Positions 28,922-37,765 of a stretch of 64,000 nt of DNA are shown here, piece after piece. The DNA is from Citrobacter youngae ATCC 29220 (GTDB lineage Bacteria > Pseudomonadota > Gammaproteobacteria > Enterobacterales > Enterobacteriaceae). The translations under genes and the position numbers were made by a program. A model generated the notes under the pieces. The model was not told the origin of the DNA and did no database searches. It saw only the letters and a list, made by a program, of their open reading frames with translations. Position 1 is the stretch's first letter. Each line of letters opens with the position of its first letter. The stretch is from positions 803,340-867,339 of the forward strand of contig NZ_GG730299.1 in assembly GCF_000155975.1 (NCBI RefSeq), written 5' to 3'.

Positions 28922-30667
28922 GTGAAAAAGAAAAACGACATAGATGCACGCAATTTTACTCCCGTACGCTTTGCTCTGCTTTGTGTAGCAATATTATTAA
29001 GTCTCGGATTGCTGCTGGGGCGGGTGGCCTGGCTGCAAATTGTCACGCCGACAAATCTGGTAAAACAGGAAGACATGCGTTCGTTACGCGAGGTCACCAT
29101 TGACTCGCCGCGCGGAATGATTATCGACAGGGAAGGGCGACCGCTGGCGGTCAGTGTCCCGGTGAATGCCGTCTGGGCCGACCCTAAAACCATTATCAGC
29201 AAGGGTGGGGTGGGCTACAACGAGCGTTGGCAGGCGCTGGCAAAGACCCTGAACATTTCGCTCAGCTCTCTGGCTGAACGCGTTAACAGTAATCCTGCGG
29301 GGCGCTTTATTTATCTGGCGCGCCAAATCTCTCCTCAGCAGGCGGAATGGGTCGATAAACTTAATCTTCCGGGGATTAACCTGCGTGAAGAATCCCGCCG
29401 CTTTTACCCCGCCGGACACGTCGCGGCTAATCTGATTGGTTTCACCAACATTGATGGTCAGGGGATTGAAGGCGTGGAGAAAAGCTTCAATAGCCAGTTG
29501 ATGGGTAAACCTGGCTCCCGCCTGGTCCGTAAAGACAAATTTGGGCATGTCATCGAAAATATCACCGAAGTGATGCCCGTGCCTGCACACGAATTACAAC
29601 TCAGTATTGATGAGCGTTTGCAGACGGTTACCGAAGACGCGCTGGATAATGCTGTTACATGGAATAAAGCGGAATCAGGGGCAGCTGTACTGGTCAATAT
29701 TGCTACCGGTGAAATTCTCTCCATGGCGAGCTTTCCTGACTTTAACCCCAACAATCGCGATGGCGCGGTACTGGATGACTTTCGTAACCGTGCAATTAGC
29801 GACACGTTTGAACCCGGCTCAACCGTTAAGCCGTTGGTGATCATGACCGCTCTCCAGCAGGGCATTGTGCAGCCAGACAGCGTCATTGATACCCATCCTT
29901 TTAATCTCGACGGACATCGTATTCGCGACGTCGGATTTTACCCCGAGCTGTCGCTGACCGGCATTTTGCAGAAATCGAGCGATACGGGCGTTTCACACCT
30001 TTCATTAGCTATGCCTGTGCAGAAATTGCTGGATACCTACAAGCGCTTTGGTTTTGGCGAACCGACCGGATTGGGATTAACCGGCGAAAGCAGTGGCTTA
30101 ATGCCTCAACGCCGTTACTGGAGCGATTTGGATCGCGCGACCTTTGCATTCGGTTATGGGTTAATGGTGACGCCGCTCCAGCTGGCGCACGTCTACGCCA
30201 CCATCGGTAGTTTTGGTATCTATCGCCCCCTTTCCATTACGCGTATTGATCCGCCGGTCATAGGGACGCGGGTTATGCCGGAGGAATTGGTTCATCAGGT
30301 TGAACATATGATGGAAAGCGTCGCGTTACCCGGCGGCGGCGGAACCAAGGCCGCGGTCAGAGATTATCGTGTGGCGGTGAAGACCGGGACGGCGAAGAAA
30401 ATTGGTGATGACGGTAAATATGTTGATAAATACGTGGCCTATACGGCAGGCGTAGCGCCGGCGAGCAACCCTAAATTCGCTCTGGTCGTCGTGATTAATA
30501 ATCCGCAAAACGGGGCTTACTATGGGGGCGCCGTCTCCGCGCCGGTATTCAGCCAGATAATGGGAGATGTCCTGCGCCTGGAAAACGTTAAACCAGACGG
30601 CATGCCCGCTGACTCCGATCATCTGCTGGTGATGCATGGTAACAACGTATCTTCGCCGGTGCGGTAA
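28922..30667 (+). CDS. Second FtsI-type class B penicillin-binding protein (PBP3SAL-like)
   Basis: 581 residues from GTG behind CGGGAGTCCAG. A short cytoplasmic start and one membrane helix (about 18-38) are followed by the class B PBP dimerisation region and a transpeptidase domain. The motifs are S300-T-V-K303, S352-S-D354 and K487-T-G489. FtsI has SSN at the second position, so the Asp is notable. In Salmonella an FtsI paralogue, PBP3SAL, lies next to rlmA and supports division at acid pH; position and size fit. The true FtsI would be in the dcw cluster elsewhere. The product should make septal cross-links in the periplasm under special conditions. Confidence 0.88.
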   Translation: MKKKNDIDARNFTPVRFALLCVAILLSLGLLLGRVAWLQIVTPTNLVKQEDMRSLREVTIDSPRGMIIDREGRPLAVSVPVNAVWADPKTIISKGGVGYNERWQALAKTLNISLSSLAERVNSNPAGRFIYLARQISPQQAEWVDKLNLPGINLREESRRFYPAGHVAANLIGFTNIDGQGIEGVEKSFNSQLMGKPGSRLVRKDKFGHVIENITEVMPVPAHELQLSIDERLQTVTEDALDNAVTWNKAESGAAVLVNIATGEILSMASFPDFNPNNRDGAVLDDFRNRAISDTFEPGSTVKPLVIMTALQQGIVQPDSVIDTHPFNLDGHRIRDVGFYPELSLTGILQKSSDTGVSHLSLAMPVQKLLDTYKRFGFGEPTGLGLTGESSGLMPQRRYWSDLDRATFAFGYGLMVTPLQLAHVYATIGSFGIYRPLSITRIDPPVIGTRVMPEELVHQVEHMMESVALPGGGGTKAAVRDYRVAVKTGTAKKIGDDGKYVDKYVAYTAGVAPASNPKFALVVVINNPQNGAYYGGAVSAPVFSQIMGDVLRLENVKPDGMPADSDHLLVMHGNNVSSPVR

Positions 30668-30730
30668 GTTATTTTCCCGGGGCGCAATTCGCGTTACACT
30701 TGCGCCCCTAAATCACCTGCCGGAGTTGTC

Positions 30731-31540
30731 ATGTCGTTTTCCTGTCCTCTTTGCCACCAGCCTCTTACTCAAACGAAAAACAGCTTTATCTGCCCGGAGC
30801 GGCATCAGTTTGACGTGGCGAAAGAAGGGTATGTCAACTTACTTCCGGTCCAGCATAAGCGGTCGCGCGATCCGGGTGATAGCGCAGAAATGATGCAGGC
30901 GCGCCGGGCGTTTCTTGATGCCGGGCACTATCAGCCGCTGCGTGATGCGATTGTGAATGTGCTTGCAGAGACGCTGAGTACAGACAACGCGGCGATTCTG
31001 GATATCGGCTGTGGAGAAGGATATTACACCCATGCCTTTGCCGATACGCTGACTGGCGGCAAGACCGTTGGCCTCGACGTCTCTAAAGTGGCGATTAAGG
31101 CCGCGGCCCGACGTTATCCGCAGGTAACCTTTTGCGTGGCCTCCAGCCATCGTTTGCCATTTGCTGATGCGTCAATGGATGCCATCATCAGGATCTACGC
31201 GCCCTGTAAAGCGCAAGAGCTGGCTCGCGTGGTTAAACCGGGAGGATGGGTTATCACCGCCACGCCGGGGCCGCGTCATTTAATGGAGCTGAAAGGGTTG
31301 ATTTATGATGAGGTGCGGCTGCATGCGCCACACGCCGAACAGCTGGACGGTTTTATTCTGCGACAGAGTATTGCGCTGGGGTATCAGATGCAGCTCAAGG
31401 GCAGCGAGGCCGTTGCGCTACTGCAAATGACGCCGTTTGCCTGGCGGGCAAAACCGGACGTGTGGGAAACGCTGGCAGGAAAAACGACGTTTGACTGCCA
31501 GACCGACTTTAGTCTTCACATCTGGCAGCGCCTGAATTAA
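30731..31540 (+). CDS. rlmA: 23S rRNA m1G745 methyltransferase RlmA
   Basis: 269 residues. The N-terminal zinc finger uses Cys5, Cys8, Cys21 and His25 ([10 protein letters not shown] and [10 protein letters not shown]). The SAM-binding motif [15 protein letters not shown] lies near residue 89. It methylates G745 in 23S rRNA. CCGGAGTTGTC precedes the ATG. It is convergent with mntP, and their stop codons overlap by four bases with no terminator between them. Confidence 0.95.
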   Translation: MSFSCPLCHQPLTQTKNSFICPERHQFDVAKEGYVNLLPVQHKRSRDPGDSAEMMQARRAFLDAGHYQPLRDAIVNVLAETLSTDNAAILDIGCGEGYYTHAFADTLTGGKTVGLDVSKVAIKAAARRYPQVTFCVASSHRLPFADASMDAIIRIYAPCKAQELARVVKPGGWVITATPGPRHLMELKGLIYDEVRLHAPHAEQLDGFILRQSIALGYQMQLKGSEAVALLQMTPFAWRAKPDVWETLAGKTTFDCQTDFSLHIWQRLN

Positions 31541-32103
31541 CCGTGGAAGTGTGCCCAGAGGATCTGGGCGCCGATACCAATCAGTACCACCCCGCCCAGG
31601 ATTTCAGCTCTTTTGCCCAGCATCGGACCAATAAAACGACCGATCATCATTCCCAGCGTGGACATCATCAAGGTGGCGCAGCCGATAGCCAGCGCAGTCG
31701 CGATGATATTGACCTTAAGGAACGCCAGACCTACCCCGACGGCCATCGCATCGAGACTGGTGGCAATGGCGGTGGTGACCAGCAGCCAGAAACCGTGACG
31801 CCGCGGCGGTTCCTCATCTTCATCGCCGTTGTCGCGAAAACCTTCGATTATCATTCGCCCACCTAAGAAAATCAGCAGAATGAAAGCTATCCAGTGGTTC
31901 CACTCGAGGACGAATTTACTTGCCAGCATGCCCATGCCCCAGCCAATAAGTGGCGTAAGGGTTTCAACTGCGCCGAAAATAAGACCGGTGCGCAGAGCTT
32001 CAGAAAATTTGGGTTTATGCAGGGTGGCGCCTTTGCCTATCGATGCAGCGAAAGCATCCATCGACATGCCGAAAGCGAGAAATACGGTAGCGGTGAGATT
32101 CAT
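31537..32103 (-). CDS. mntP: Manganese exporter MntP (YebN)
   Basis: 188 residues with six predicted helices arranged as an inverted repeat; each half has a metal-site Asp ([11 protein letters not shown] near residue 16 and [11 protein letters not shown] near 118). It pumps Mn2+ out of the cytoplasm. The start at 32103 matches E. coli; open codons upstream belong to the leader. Its leader carries a yybP-ykoY riboswitch, and MntR boxes lie further upstream, so manganese acts at two levels. Confidence 0.96.
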   Translation of the reverse strand: MNLTATVFLAFGMSMDAFAASIGKGATLHKPKFSEALRTGLIFGAVETLTPLIGWGMGMLASKFVLEWNHWIAFILLIFLGGRMIIEGFRDNGDEDEEPPRRHGFWLLVTTAIATSLDAMAVGVGLAFLKVNIIATALAIGCATLMMSTLGMMIGRFIGPMLGKRAEILGGVVLIGIGAQILWAHFHG

Positions 32104-32124
32104 AACAGCGTCCTGACCGGGGTA

Positions 32125-32332
32125 TCCATAAAACACATCACTGCCCCCAGTAACCATGCACACAGATTAAAATCACGAAATATATCGTGCCATTCACGTA
32201 TGCATTGCAGTTGATGCGCCTATGGTCTCGCCTGACTGAACCTGTATGTTCAGTCCGTACGCGCCACGTTTTTCAACGAGTATGTTGACACGTACATTTC
32301 CGGAGTCTGGAAATCGGCTACTCCCCAATGAC
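32125..32332 (-). promoter_or_regulatory. yybP-ykoY manganese riboswitch in the mntP leader
   Basis: Read on the minus strand the leader holds GGGGAGTAGCC (near 32326) and later CAGTCAGGCGAGACCATAGG (near 32240), the two conserved loops of the manganese-sensing yybP-ykoY class. In E. coli the mntP leader is a proven member that raises expression when Mn2+ binds. Outer limits are approximate. Confidence 0.85.
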
Positions 32333-32398
32333 GGGCGCAACCTTACCATATTTTGAGAATATAAAACAAGGAACGGAGAAATAATATCTGACGTCTAA

Positions 32399-32417
32399 TT
32401 GAAAACGATTTTCATTT
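32399..32417. promoter_or_regulatory. Fur-box-like palindrome upstream of mntP
   Basis: TTGAAAACGATTTTCATTT contains an imperfect 7-1-7 palindrome similar to Fur sites (TGAAAAC-G-ATTTTCA). Fur effects on mntP are reported in E. coli. The match is moderate. Confidence 0.4.
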
Positions 32418-32466
32418 AGATTTATTTATAAATAAAACGTTAAAATAAATAACATTACGGGTGGTT

Positions 32467-32488
32467 TAATATAGCCTTAGCTATGTTT
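32467..32488. promoter_or_regulatory. MntR box 1
   Basis: TAATATAGC CTTA GCTATGTTT: the right half is perfect against the palindrome AAACATAGC-N4-GCTATGTTT and the left half differs at three bases. It lies upstream of mntP. Confidence 0.75.
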
Positions 32489-32508
32489 TATTTTTCATTG
32501 CTATATAA

Positions 32509-32530
32509 AAACATAGTTCAGGCTATATTT
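32509..32530. promoter_or_regulatory. MntR box 2
   Basis: AAACATAGT TCAG GCTATATTT matches the MntR palindrome at all but two positions. It lies 42 bases from the first box, centre to centre, which is four helical turns. Confidence 0.75.
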
Positions 32531-32535
32531 GTAAC

Positions 32536-32994
32536 TCACTGATTTGAAATTAGAAGTTTATATATTTTTTCGAGATCGTCTATATTTCGTACGCGAACCA
32601 GCAATTTCCGTTGTTCTAATTGCATCACCAGCACACCGTCTTCTGATAAATTCATCTCTTTAATGCGGTTATATTCAATCCAGACATTGGCGAAGAAAAA
32701 TCCTTTTTGCTTGAAGATGATTTTCGGCGTACGGATCCAGAACAGATACAATCCCATCAATACCAGTGCACATAATAACCATGTGGTAAATTGCGCCCCG
32801 TGGCTGGTGATGTTGTTGTAAATAAGAATGGCTACCAAGCCAATGAAGATAACACTGTCAACACGGCTGCGAGGAAGCAGGGCGATCGTCAGCAGAGCAG
32901 GGCCATTACGGCGGGGCATGATGAACTGATCGTAAATGGCATACGCCAGCAGCGATAAGATAAAAAGAACCAGCACCAGGTCCGTGATAGTCAT
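32536..32994 (-). CDS. yobD: DUF986 membrane protein YobD
   Basis: 152 residues, the E. coli length, with about three helices (first at residues 4-22) and a small soluble C-terminal part. UPF0266 family, function unknown. It lies 60 bases downstream of manZ, after a terminator. Its stop is six bases beyond MntR box 2 in direction of reading, so those boxes belong to mntP rather than to yobD. Confidence 0.9.
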   Translation of the reverse strand: MTITDLVLVLFILSLLAYAIYDQFIMPRRNGPALLTIALLPRSRVDSVIFIGLVAILIYNNITSHGAQFTTWLLCALVLMGLYLFWIRTPKIIFKQKGFFFANVWIEYNRIKEMNLSEDGVLVMQLEQRKLLVRVRNIDDLEKIYKLLISNQ

Positions 32995-33015
32995 GAATCC
33001 TCAACCCTCTAAATA

Positions 33016-33045
33016 GAAAAACCGGGGGCAAGCCCCCGGTGATTT
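33016..33045 (-). terminator. Terminator of manXYZ
   Basis: On the minus strand ACCGGGGGC TT GCCCCCGGT runs into TTTTTCT. It sits 10 bases after the manZ stop; yobD lies beyond it. Confidence 0.9.
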
Positions 33046-33054
33046 ACAACAGTC

Positions 33055-33906
33055 TTACAGGCCGAGCAGACCGACAGCGTAGCCCGCGATACCGATGATG
33101 AAGAATCCAACGATGATCCACAGCGGGTTCACTTTCTTACGCAGCAGCCACATACAGGCGAAAGTCAGCAGCAGAGGAACCAGGCCCGGCATCAGCTGGT
33201 CAAGGATAGTCTGCACGGTGGTGACGCGAGTCTGGCCATCCTGACCGGTGATCGTCGAAACCACCAGCGGGATATTCACGTGCGTCCACTTGTTAACCAG
33301 GGCCCCCATGACAAACAGGCCGAGGATTGACGCCCCCTCGGTCAGTTTCTGCAGGAAGCCGCCGCCCATATCTTTAACGATATCGACACCTTTACGGTAG
33401 CCGTATGCCACGCCGTAGTAACGGGTTGCCAGACGCACCAGGTTAAACAGGATGAAGAACAGCAGTGGTCCAAGCAGGCTGCCGCTCATCGCGATACCAG
33501 CGCCAAGCGCGGCGAATACCGGACGTACGGTACCCCAGAAGATTGGGTCGCCGACGCCTGCCAGCGGTCCCATCAGACCAACTTTGATACCGTTGATAGC
33601 ACCATCGTCAATCTCTGCGCCGTTAGCACGCTGCTCTTCCATCGCCAGCGTAACGCCCAGCACAGGCGCGGCGACGTACGGATGGGTGTTAAAGAATTCC
33701 AGGTGACGCTTAATAGCCTGCTTACGTGCGTCGTTGTTTTCCGGGTACAAGCGGCGGATAGCCGGTACCATGGAGAAACAGAAACCCAGCGCCTGCATAC
33801 GTTCGAAGTTCCATGAACCCTGAAACAGGTTAGAACGAATGAACACGCCACGAATGTCACTCGGAGTGAGTTTTTTCTCGGTGGTAGTTTTAGTCATATC
33901 AACCAT
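33055..33906 (-). CDS. manZ: Mannose PTS permease IID component ManZ
   Basis: 283 residues from the ATG at 33906, preceded by CAGGTGAGCGAA; a GTG three codons upstream is less likely. With ManY it forms the membrane channel of the mannose/glucose/glucosamine phosphotransferase system. IID proteins are mostly cytoplasmic with membrane-associated segments near the C-terminus. It is the last gene of manXYZ, 12 bases after manY. The channel also serves phage lambda DNA entry and some bacteriocins. Confidence 0.96.
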   Translation of the reverse strand: MVDMTKTTTEKKLTPSDIRGVFIRSNLFQGSWNFERMQALGFCFSMVPAIRRLYPENNDARKQAIKRHLEFFNTHPYVAAPVLGVTLAMEEQRANGAEIDDGAINGIKVGLMGPLAGVGDPIFWGTVRPVFAALGAGIAMSGSLLGPLLFFILFNLVRLATRYYGVAYGYRKGVDIVKDMGGGFLQKLTEGASILGLFVMGALVNKWTHVNIPLVVSTITGQDGQTRVTTVQTILDQLMPGLVPLLLTFACMWLLRKKVNPLWIIVGFFIIGIAGYAVGLLGL

Positions 33907-33918
33907 TTCGCTCACCTG

Positions 33919-34719
33919 CTAGTCCAGTTCGTTATCAAGATCGTTGTTACCAGCTGCCTGAACTGGCGCACCGGCGACGCGGTTATATTTCGGGCTCAGC
34001 TGAATGTAGAGGATTGCCATTACTGCGCCAATCACACCCAGAGCAACCAGGTTGAAGTTAGTAAATGCCGCGGTAACGAAGCCGAGGTAGAAGAACGGCA
34101 TCAGGTAACCCGCGCGCATCATATTGATGACCATCGCATAACCCACCACGACGATCATGCCGCCTGCGATGTTCAGGCCGCCGGTGACGACTTCCGGGAT
34201 GGCGTTGAGCATGCTCTGAACTTCACTGGTACCGACAGAAATCGCCACGATGACCGCCGGGATAGCGATACGCATAGCCTGCAGGAACAGTGAGGACACG
34301 TGCAGCCAGGAGAGCGCCGTCAGGTTGCCGTTTTCGGCCGCCTTATCCGCTGCGTGCTGGAATGCCACGGTGATGGTACGAACGATGATGGTCAGAACCT
34401 GGCCTGCTGCGGCCAGCGGGATAGCCAGCGCGATACCGGCACCAATGCTTTGGTGACCCGCGATAACCAGAACGGTAGAGATAATTGACGCCAGCGCGGC
34501 ATCAGGTGCTACCGCAGCACCGATGTTCATCCAGCCCAGGGCGATCATTTCCAGGGTACCACCGATGATAATACCGGTTTTCATATCCCCGAGAACGGCG
34601 CCGATAAGCGTACAGGCCACCAACGGACGGTGGAACTGAAATTCATCGAGTACCGACTCCATACCCGCGATACATGCGACGATGAACACCAGCACAATCT
34701 GAAGAGTGGTAATCTCCAT
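33919..34719 (-). CDS. manY: Mannose PTS permease IIC component ManY
   Basis: 266 residues, hydrophobic, several helices. It has the family signature GALVAC-like start (RPLVACTLIGAVLGDMKTGI near residue 31) and the GGTLEMIALGWMN block. It is the sugar-translocating IIC subunit of the splinter-group mannose PTS. It is placed between manX and manZ. Confidence 0.96.
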   Translation of the reverse strand: MEITTLQIVLVFIVACIAGMESVLDEFQFHRPLVACTLIGAVLGDMKTGIIIGGTLEMIALGWMNIGAAVAPDAALASIISTVLVIAGHQSIGAGIALAIPLAAAGQVLTIIVRTITVAFQHAADKAAENGNLTALSWLHVSSLFLQAMRIAIPAVIVAISVGTSEVQSMLNAIPEVVTGGLNIAGGMIVVVGYAMVINMMRAGYLMPFFYLGFVTAAFTNFNLVALGVIGAVMAILYIQLSPKYNRVAGAPVQAAGNNDLDNELD

Positions 34720-34777
34720 TGTACTTCTCCTATTGCTATACAGACTTAAGTGTGAAAACTAAGTAAATGCCAGGGAA

Positions 34778-35740
34778 TTATTTCGCCTTGGCAATCAAAT
34801 CCATCATTTTCAGTTTCTGATCGGTTGAAACTTTACGCGCTTCAAGCTCAATACCGCGTTCGTTGAGTTTCCTGAAGGCTTCGATGTCTTTTTCATCAAC
34901 AGAAATGGCGTTGTTTACCTGTGTTTTACCCTGACGGAAAGCCATACCGCCAATGTTTACAGAGGTAATTTTCACCCCACCTTCAACGATACGTTCTACA
35001 TCGGTCGGGTTGGTGAACAACAGCATCACACGCTCGCCTGCATATTTCGGGTTGTTGTAGACGCGGATCATCTTCGCGACATCAACCACATGCGCCGTCA
35101 CGCCCGGAGGTGCAACCTGAGTCAGCAGCGTTTTACGCACGGTATCGGCGGCGACTTCATCACTGACGACGATAATGCGCGTTACGTTGGTCTCTTTCGT
35201 CCAACGCGTTGCTACCTGACCATGAATTAAGCGGTCGTCAATGCGCGCCAGACCGATCTGCATATAATCGTTCGGGCCCATTGGCTTAGCCGGCGCAGCT
35301 GCTTTTGGCGCTGCGACTGGGGCAGGAGCAGCTTTTTCCACCGGTTTTGCTTTCAGCGCTTTCACGCCTTCGCTACCGGTTTCAACGGCCAGTGCCACTA
35401 ATTCATCAAAGCTCGGGTTGTCATCACGCGCCATGAAGGTCTCGACCAGCATGGGAATGTTGACTCCAGCGATAACTTCGTAATGCTCTTTATCGACGAC
35501 AATGCGGCTCGCAGCGTTAAACGGGCTGCCTCCCCATGTGTCAACGAGAAACAGCACGCCTTTACTGGTATCGAGTTTTGCCAACTGAGCGTTGTACTTT
35601 TCGATCAGCGTTTCGGCATTTTCGCCTGGAACGAAATCGATCCAGCCGACGTTTTCCTGCTCGCCTAACAGCATTTCTGCCGTCTTGAGTAACTGCTCTG
35701 CAGCCCAACCATGTGTGCCTATTACAATAGCAATGGTCAC
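34778..35740 (-). CDS. manX: Mannose PTS IIAB component ManX
   Basis: 320 residues (E. coli 323). IIA domain: about 1-130 with phosphorylated His10 (IVIGTHG). An Ala/Pro-rich linker (about 131-153) joins the IIB domain, whose phosphorylated His173 lies in RIDDRLIHGQV. It passes phosphate from HPr to the sugar entering through ManYZ. The short linker differs slightly from E. coli. The first gene of the operon, it is also a target of the small RNA SgrS in E. coli. Confidence 0.96.
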   Translation of the reverse strand: MTIAIVIGTHGWAAEQLLKTAEMLLGEQENVGWIDFVPGENAETLIEKYNAQLAKLDTSKGVLFLVDTWGGSPFNAASRIVVDKEHYEVIAGVNIPMLVETFMARDDNPSFDELVALAVETGSEGVKALKAKPVEKAAPAPVAAPKAAAPAKPMGPNDYMQIGLARIDDRLIHGQVATRWTKETNVTRIIVVSDEVAADTVRKTLLTQVAPPGVTAHVVDVAKMIRVYNNPKYAGERVMLLFTNPTDVERIVEGGVKITSVNIGGMAFRQGKTQVNNAISVDEKDIEAFRKLNERGIELEARKVSTDQKLKMMDLIAKAK

Positions 35741-36199
35741 TTGCTACCTCCTTTATTATCGTTAACACATCAACGTGAAGATGTATTTGAATCGTCGTCC
35801 GCAATCGAATCGATTCAGATAAGGGTTACAAAGAAAAACCTATGATTTTCGTGAATTATTTTAGATATCGAAAAAAATATTTTATGTGATGAAGATCCGT
35901 AATTTAACTTCCGATGAAAAGAAATTTCGAAGGGTAAAATATCTCCGAAACAACTTATTGCAAAGGAAGGTAAATCTTTGCTAAAAACCGGTTGTCTCTG
36001 TTATGTTTAGCATCTGTTTAATTACTCAGGAGTATAGGGCAGTAGCCCACCATATGGATCGTCACCGACGTCATTTCACCATCAGGCCGCTTTGCGCCTT
36101 TCAGATTGGCACTTTTTGCCACAAATTTTCTCTGCATAATGCTTTAACGCCTGAGACCCTCAGCGCGCAGTTTGGTCATTCCTTAAGCAGGAGCTTGTC
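35741..36199. other. Divergent intergenic region between manX and yoaE
   Basis: 459 bases. The left half should hold the manX promoter with Mlc and CRP control; the right half holds the yoaE leader, including a short ORF that overlaps yoaE. A conspicuous A/T-rich block lies at 35840-35960. Confidence 0.6.
35855..35879. promoter_or_regulatory. Mlc/NagC-type operator candidate of manX
   Basis: ATTATTTT AGATATCGA AAAAAATA resembles the TTATTTT-N7-9-AAAATAA pattern of Mlc sites, and E. coli manX is repressed by Mlc from this position. The CRP-like TGTGATGAAGATCC at 35885 is a weak half match. Confidence 0.45.
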
Positions 36200-36212
36200 A
36201 TGGAATTATTAA
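36054..36212 (+). CDS. yoaL: Candidate small upstream ORF YoaL, overlapping yoaE
   Basis: 52 residues from the ATG at 36054 (or 69 from 36003, same frame). The frame ends 13 bases inside yoaE, so its stop TAA overlaps the yoaE start in the +2 frame. In E. coli a small ORF yoaL is reported to be translationally coupled to yoaE. A good AGGAG lies at 36028-36033 but is far from the 36054 ATG. The sequence is basic and Cys/His containing with no recognised domain. The call rests on position and overlap. Confidence 0.42.
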   Translation: MDRHRRHFTIRPLCAFQIGTFCHKFSLHNALTPETLSAQFGHSLSRSLSWNY

Positions 36213-37759
36213 TGGACCCGCAGATTTGGGTGGGTTTGCTCACGCTTGTCGTTCTCGAAATTGTTCTCGGTATTGATAACCTGGTCTTTATTGCGATCCT
36301 TGCTGATAAGCTGCCGCCCAAACAGCGAGATAAAGCGCGTTTAATCGGTTTGTCTCTGGCGCTGATTATGCGTCTGGGCCTGTTATCGGTAATTTCGTGG
36401 ATGGTGACGCTGACAAAGCCGCTGTTTACGGTAATGGACTATGCGTTCTCGGGGCGCGATCTGATTATGCTGCTGGGGGGTATCTTCCTCTTGTTCAAGG
36501 CCACAACCGAGCTGCATGAGCGGCTGGAAAACCGTGAACATGATACCGGCCAGACAAAAGGGTATGCGAGTTTTTGGGTTGTCGTCACGCAGATTGTCAT
36601 CCTCGATGCGGTGTTCTCGCTGGATGCCGTGATTACTGCGGTCGGTATGGTCAACCATCTGCCGGTCATGATGGCGGCGGTCGTGATTGCGATGGCCGTG
36701 ATGCTGCTGGCTTCCAAGCCGCTGACCCGTTTTGTGAACCAACATCCGACGGTGGTGGTGCTGTGTCTGAGCTTCCTGTTGATGATTGGTCTGAGTCTGG
36801 TTGCCGAAGGGTTTGGCTTCCACATTCCGAAAGGCTATCTGTACGCGGCGATTGGCTTCTCGATAATCATTGAATTGTTCAACCAGATTGCCCGTCGTAA
36901 CTTTATTCGCCACCAGTCGGCGCTGCCGCTGCGAGCACGGACTGCGGATGCGATCCTGCGTCTGATGGGCGGTAAACGTCAGGCCAGCGCACAGATGGAA
37001 TCGGACAATCCGGTGCCGGTCCCTGTCCCTGAAGGCGCTTTTGTGGAAGAAGAACGCTATATGATCAACGGCGTACTCTCCCTGGCATCGCGTTCATTAC
37101 GCGGCATCATGACGCCGCGTGGCGAGATTAGCTGGGTTGATGCCGATCTGAGCGTTGCGGAAATTCGCGAGCAGTTGCTCTCTTCACCGCACAGCCTGTT
37201 CCCGGTCTGTCGTGGCGAACTGGACGAAATTATCGGTATCGTCCGGGCCAAAGAGCTGCTGGTAGCGCTGGAAGATGGTGTGGATGTGGCGGCTATTGCC
37301 TCTGCCTCTCCGGCTATCGTGGTCCCGGAAACGCTGGATCCGATCAATCTGCTTGGCGTTCTGCGCCGCGCCCGCGGGAGTTTCGTGATTGTCACTAACG
37401 AATTTGGCGTCGTACAGGGGCTGGTTACACCGCTGGACGTATTAGAAGCCATCGCCGGTGAATTCCCGGATGCCGATGAAACGCCTGAAATTATTGCTGA
37501 TGCGGGCGGATGGTTGGTGAAAGGCGGAACCGATCTGCACGCGTTGCAGCAGGCGCTGGACGTGGATACGCTGGTGGATGAAGACGAAGACATTGCGACG
37601 GTGGCAGGTTTAGTCATCGCGGCTAACGGTCATATTCCACGGGTGGGCGATGTTATCGAGGTTGCGCCGCTGAGTATTACGATTGTCGAAGCGAATGACT
37701 ATCGTGTGGATTTAGTTCGCATTGTTAAAGAACAGCCCTCTCACGACGAAGACGAGTAA
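36200..37759 (+). CDS. yoaE: TerC-family membrane protein with CBS and CorC domains YoaE
   Basis: 519 residues. The first about 230 form the seven-helix TerC domain ([19 protein letters not shown] near residue 16; metal-site Asp in GIDNLVF and FSLDAVITA). Two CBS repeats follow (about 300-420), then a CorC/HlyC C-terminal domain. TerC proteins are linked to metal export and tellurite resistance; this one is thought to handle manganese or other cations, but that is not settled. AGCAGGAGCTTGTC is the ribosome site. Confidence 0.93.
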   Translation: MELLMDPQIWVGLLTLVVLEIVLGIDNLVFIAILADKLPPKQRDKARLIGLSLALIMRLGLLSVISWMVTLTKPLFTVMDYAFSGRDLIMLLGGIFLLFKATTELHERLENREHDTGQTKGYASFWVVVTQIVILDAVFSLDAVITAVGMVNHLPVMMAAVVIAMAVMLLASKPLTRFVNQHPTVVVLCLSFLLMIGLSLVAEGFGFHIPKGYLYAAIGFSIIIELFNQIARRNFIRHQSALPLRARTADAILRLMGGKRQASAQMESDNPVPVPVPEGAFVEEERYMINGVLSLASRSLRGIMTPRGEISWVDADLSVAEIREQLLSSPHSLFPVCRGELDEIIGIVRAKELLVALEDGVDVAAIASASPAIVVPETLDPINLLGVLRRARGSFVIVTNEFGVVQGLVTPLDVLEAIAGEFPDADETPEIIADAGGWLVKGGTDLHALQQALDVDTLVDEDEDIATVAGLVIAANGHIPRVGDVIEVAPLSITIVEANDYRVDLVRIVKEQPSHDEDE

Positions 37760-37765
37760 TCGGGT

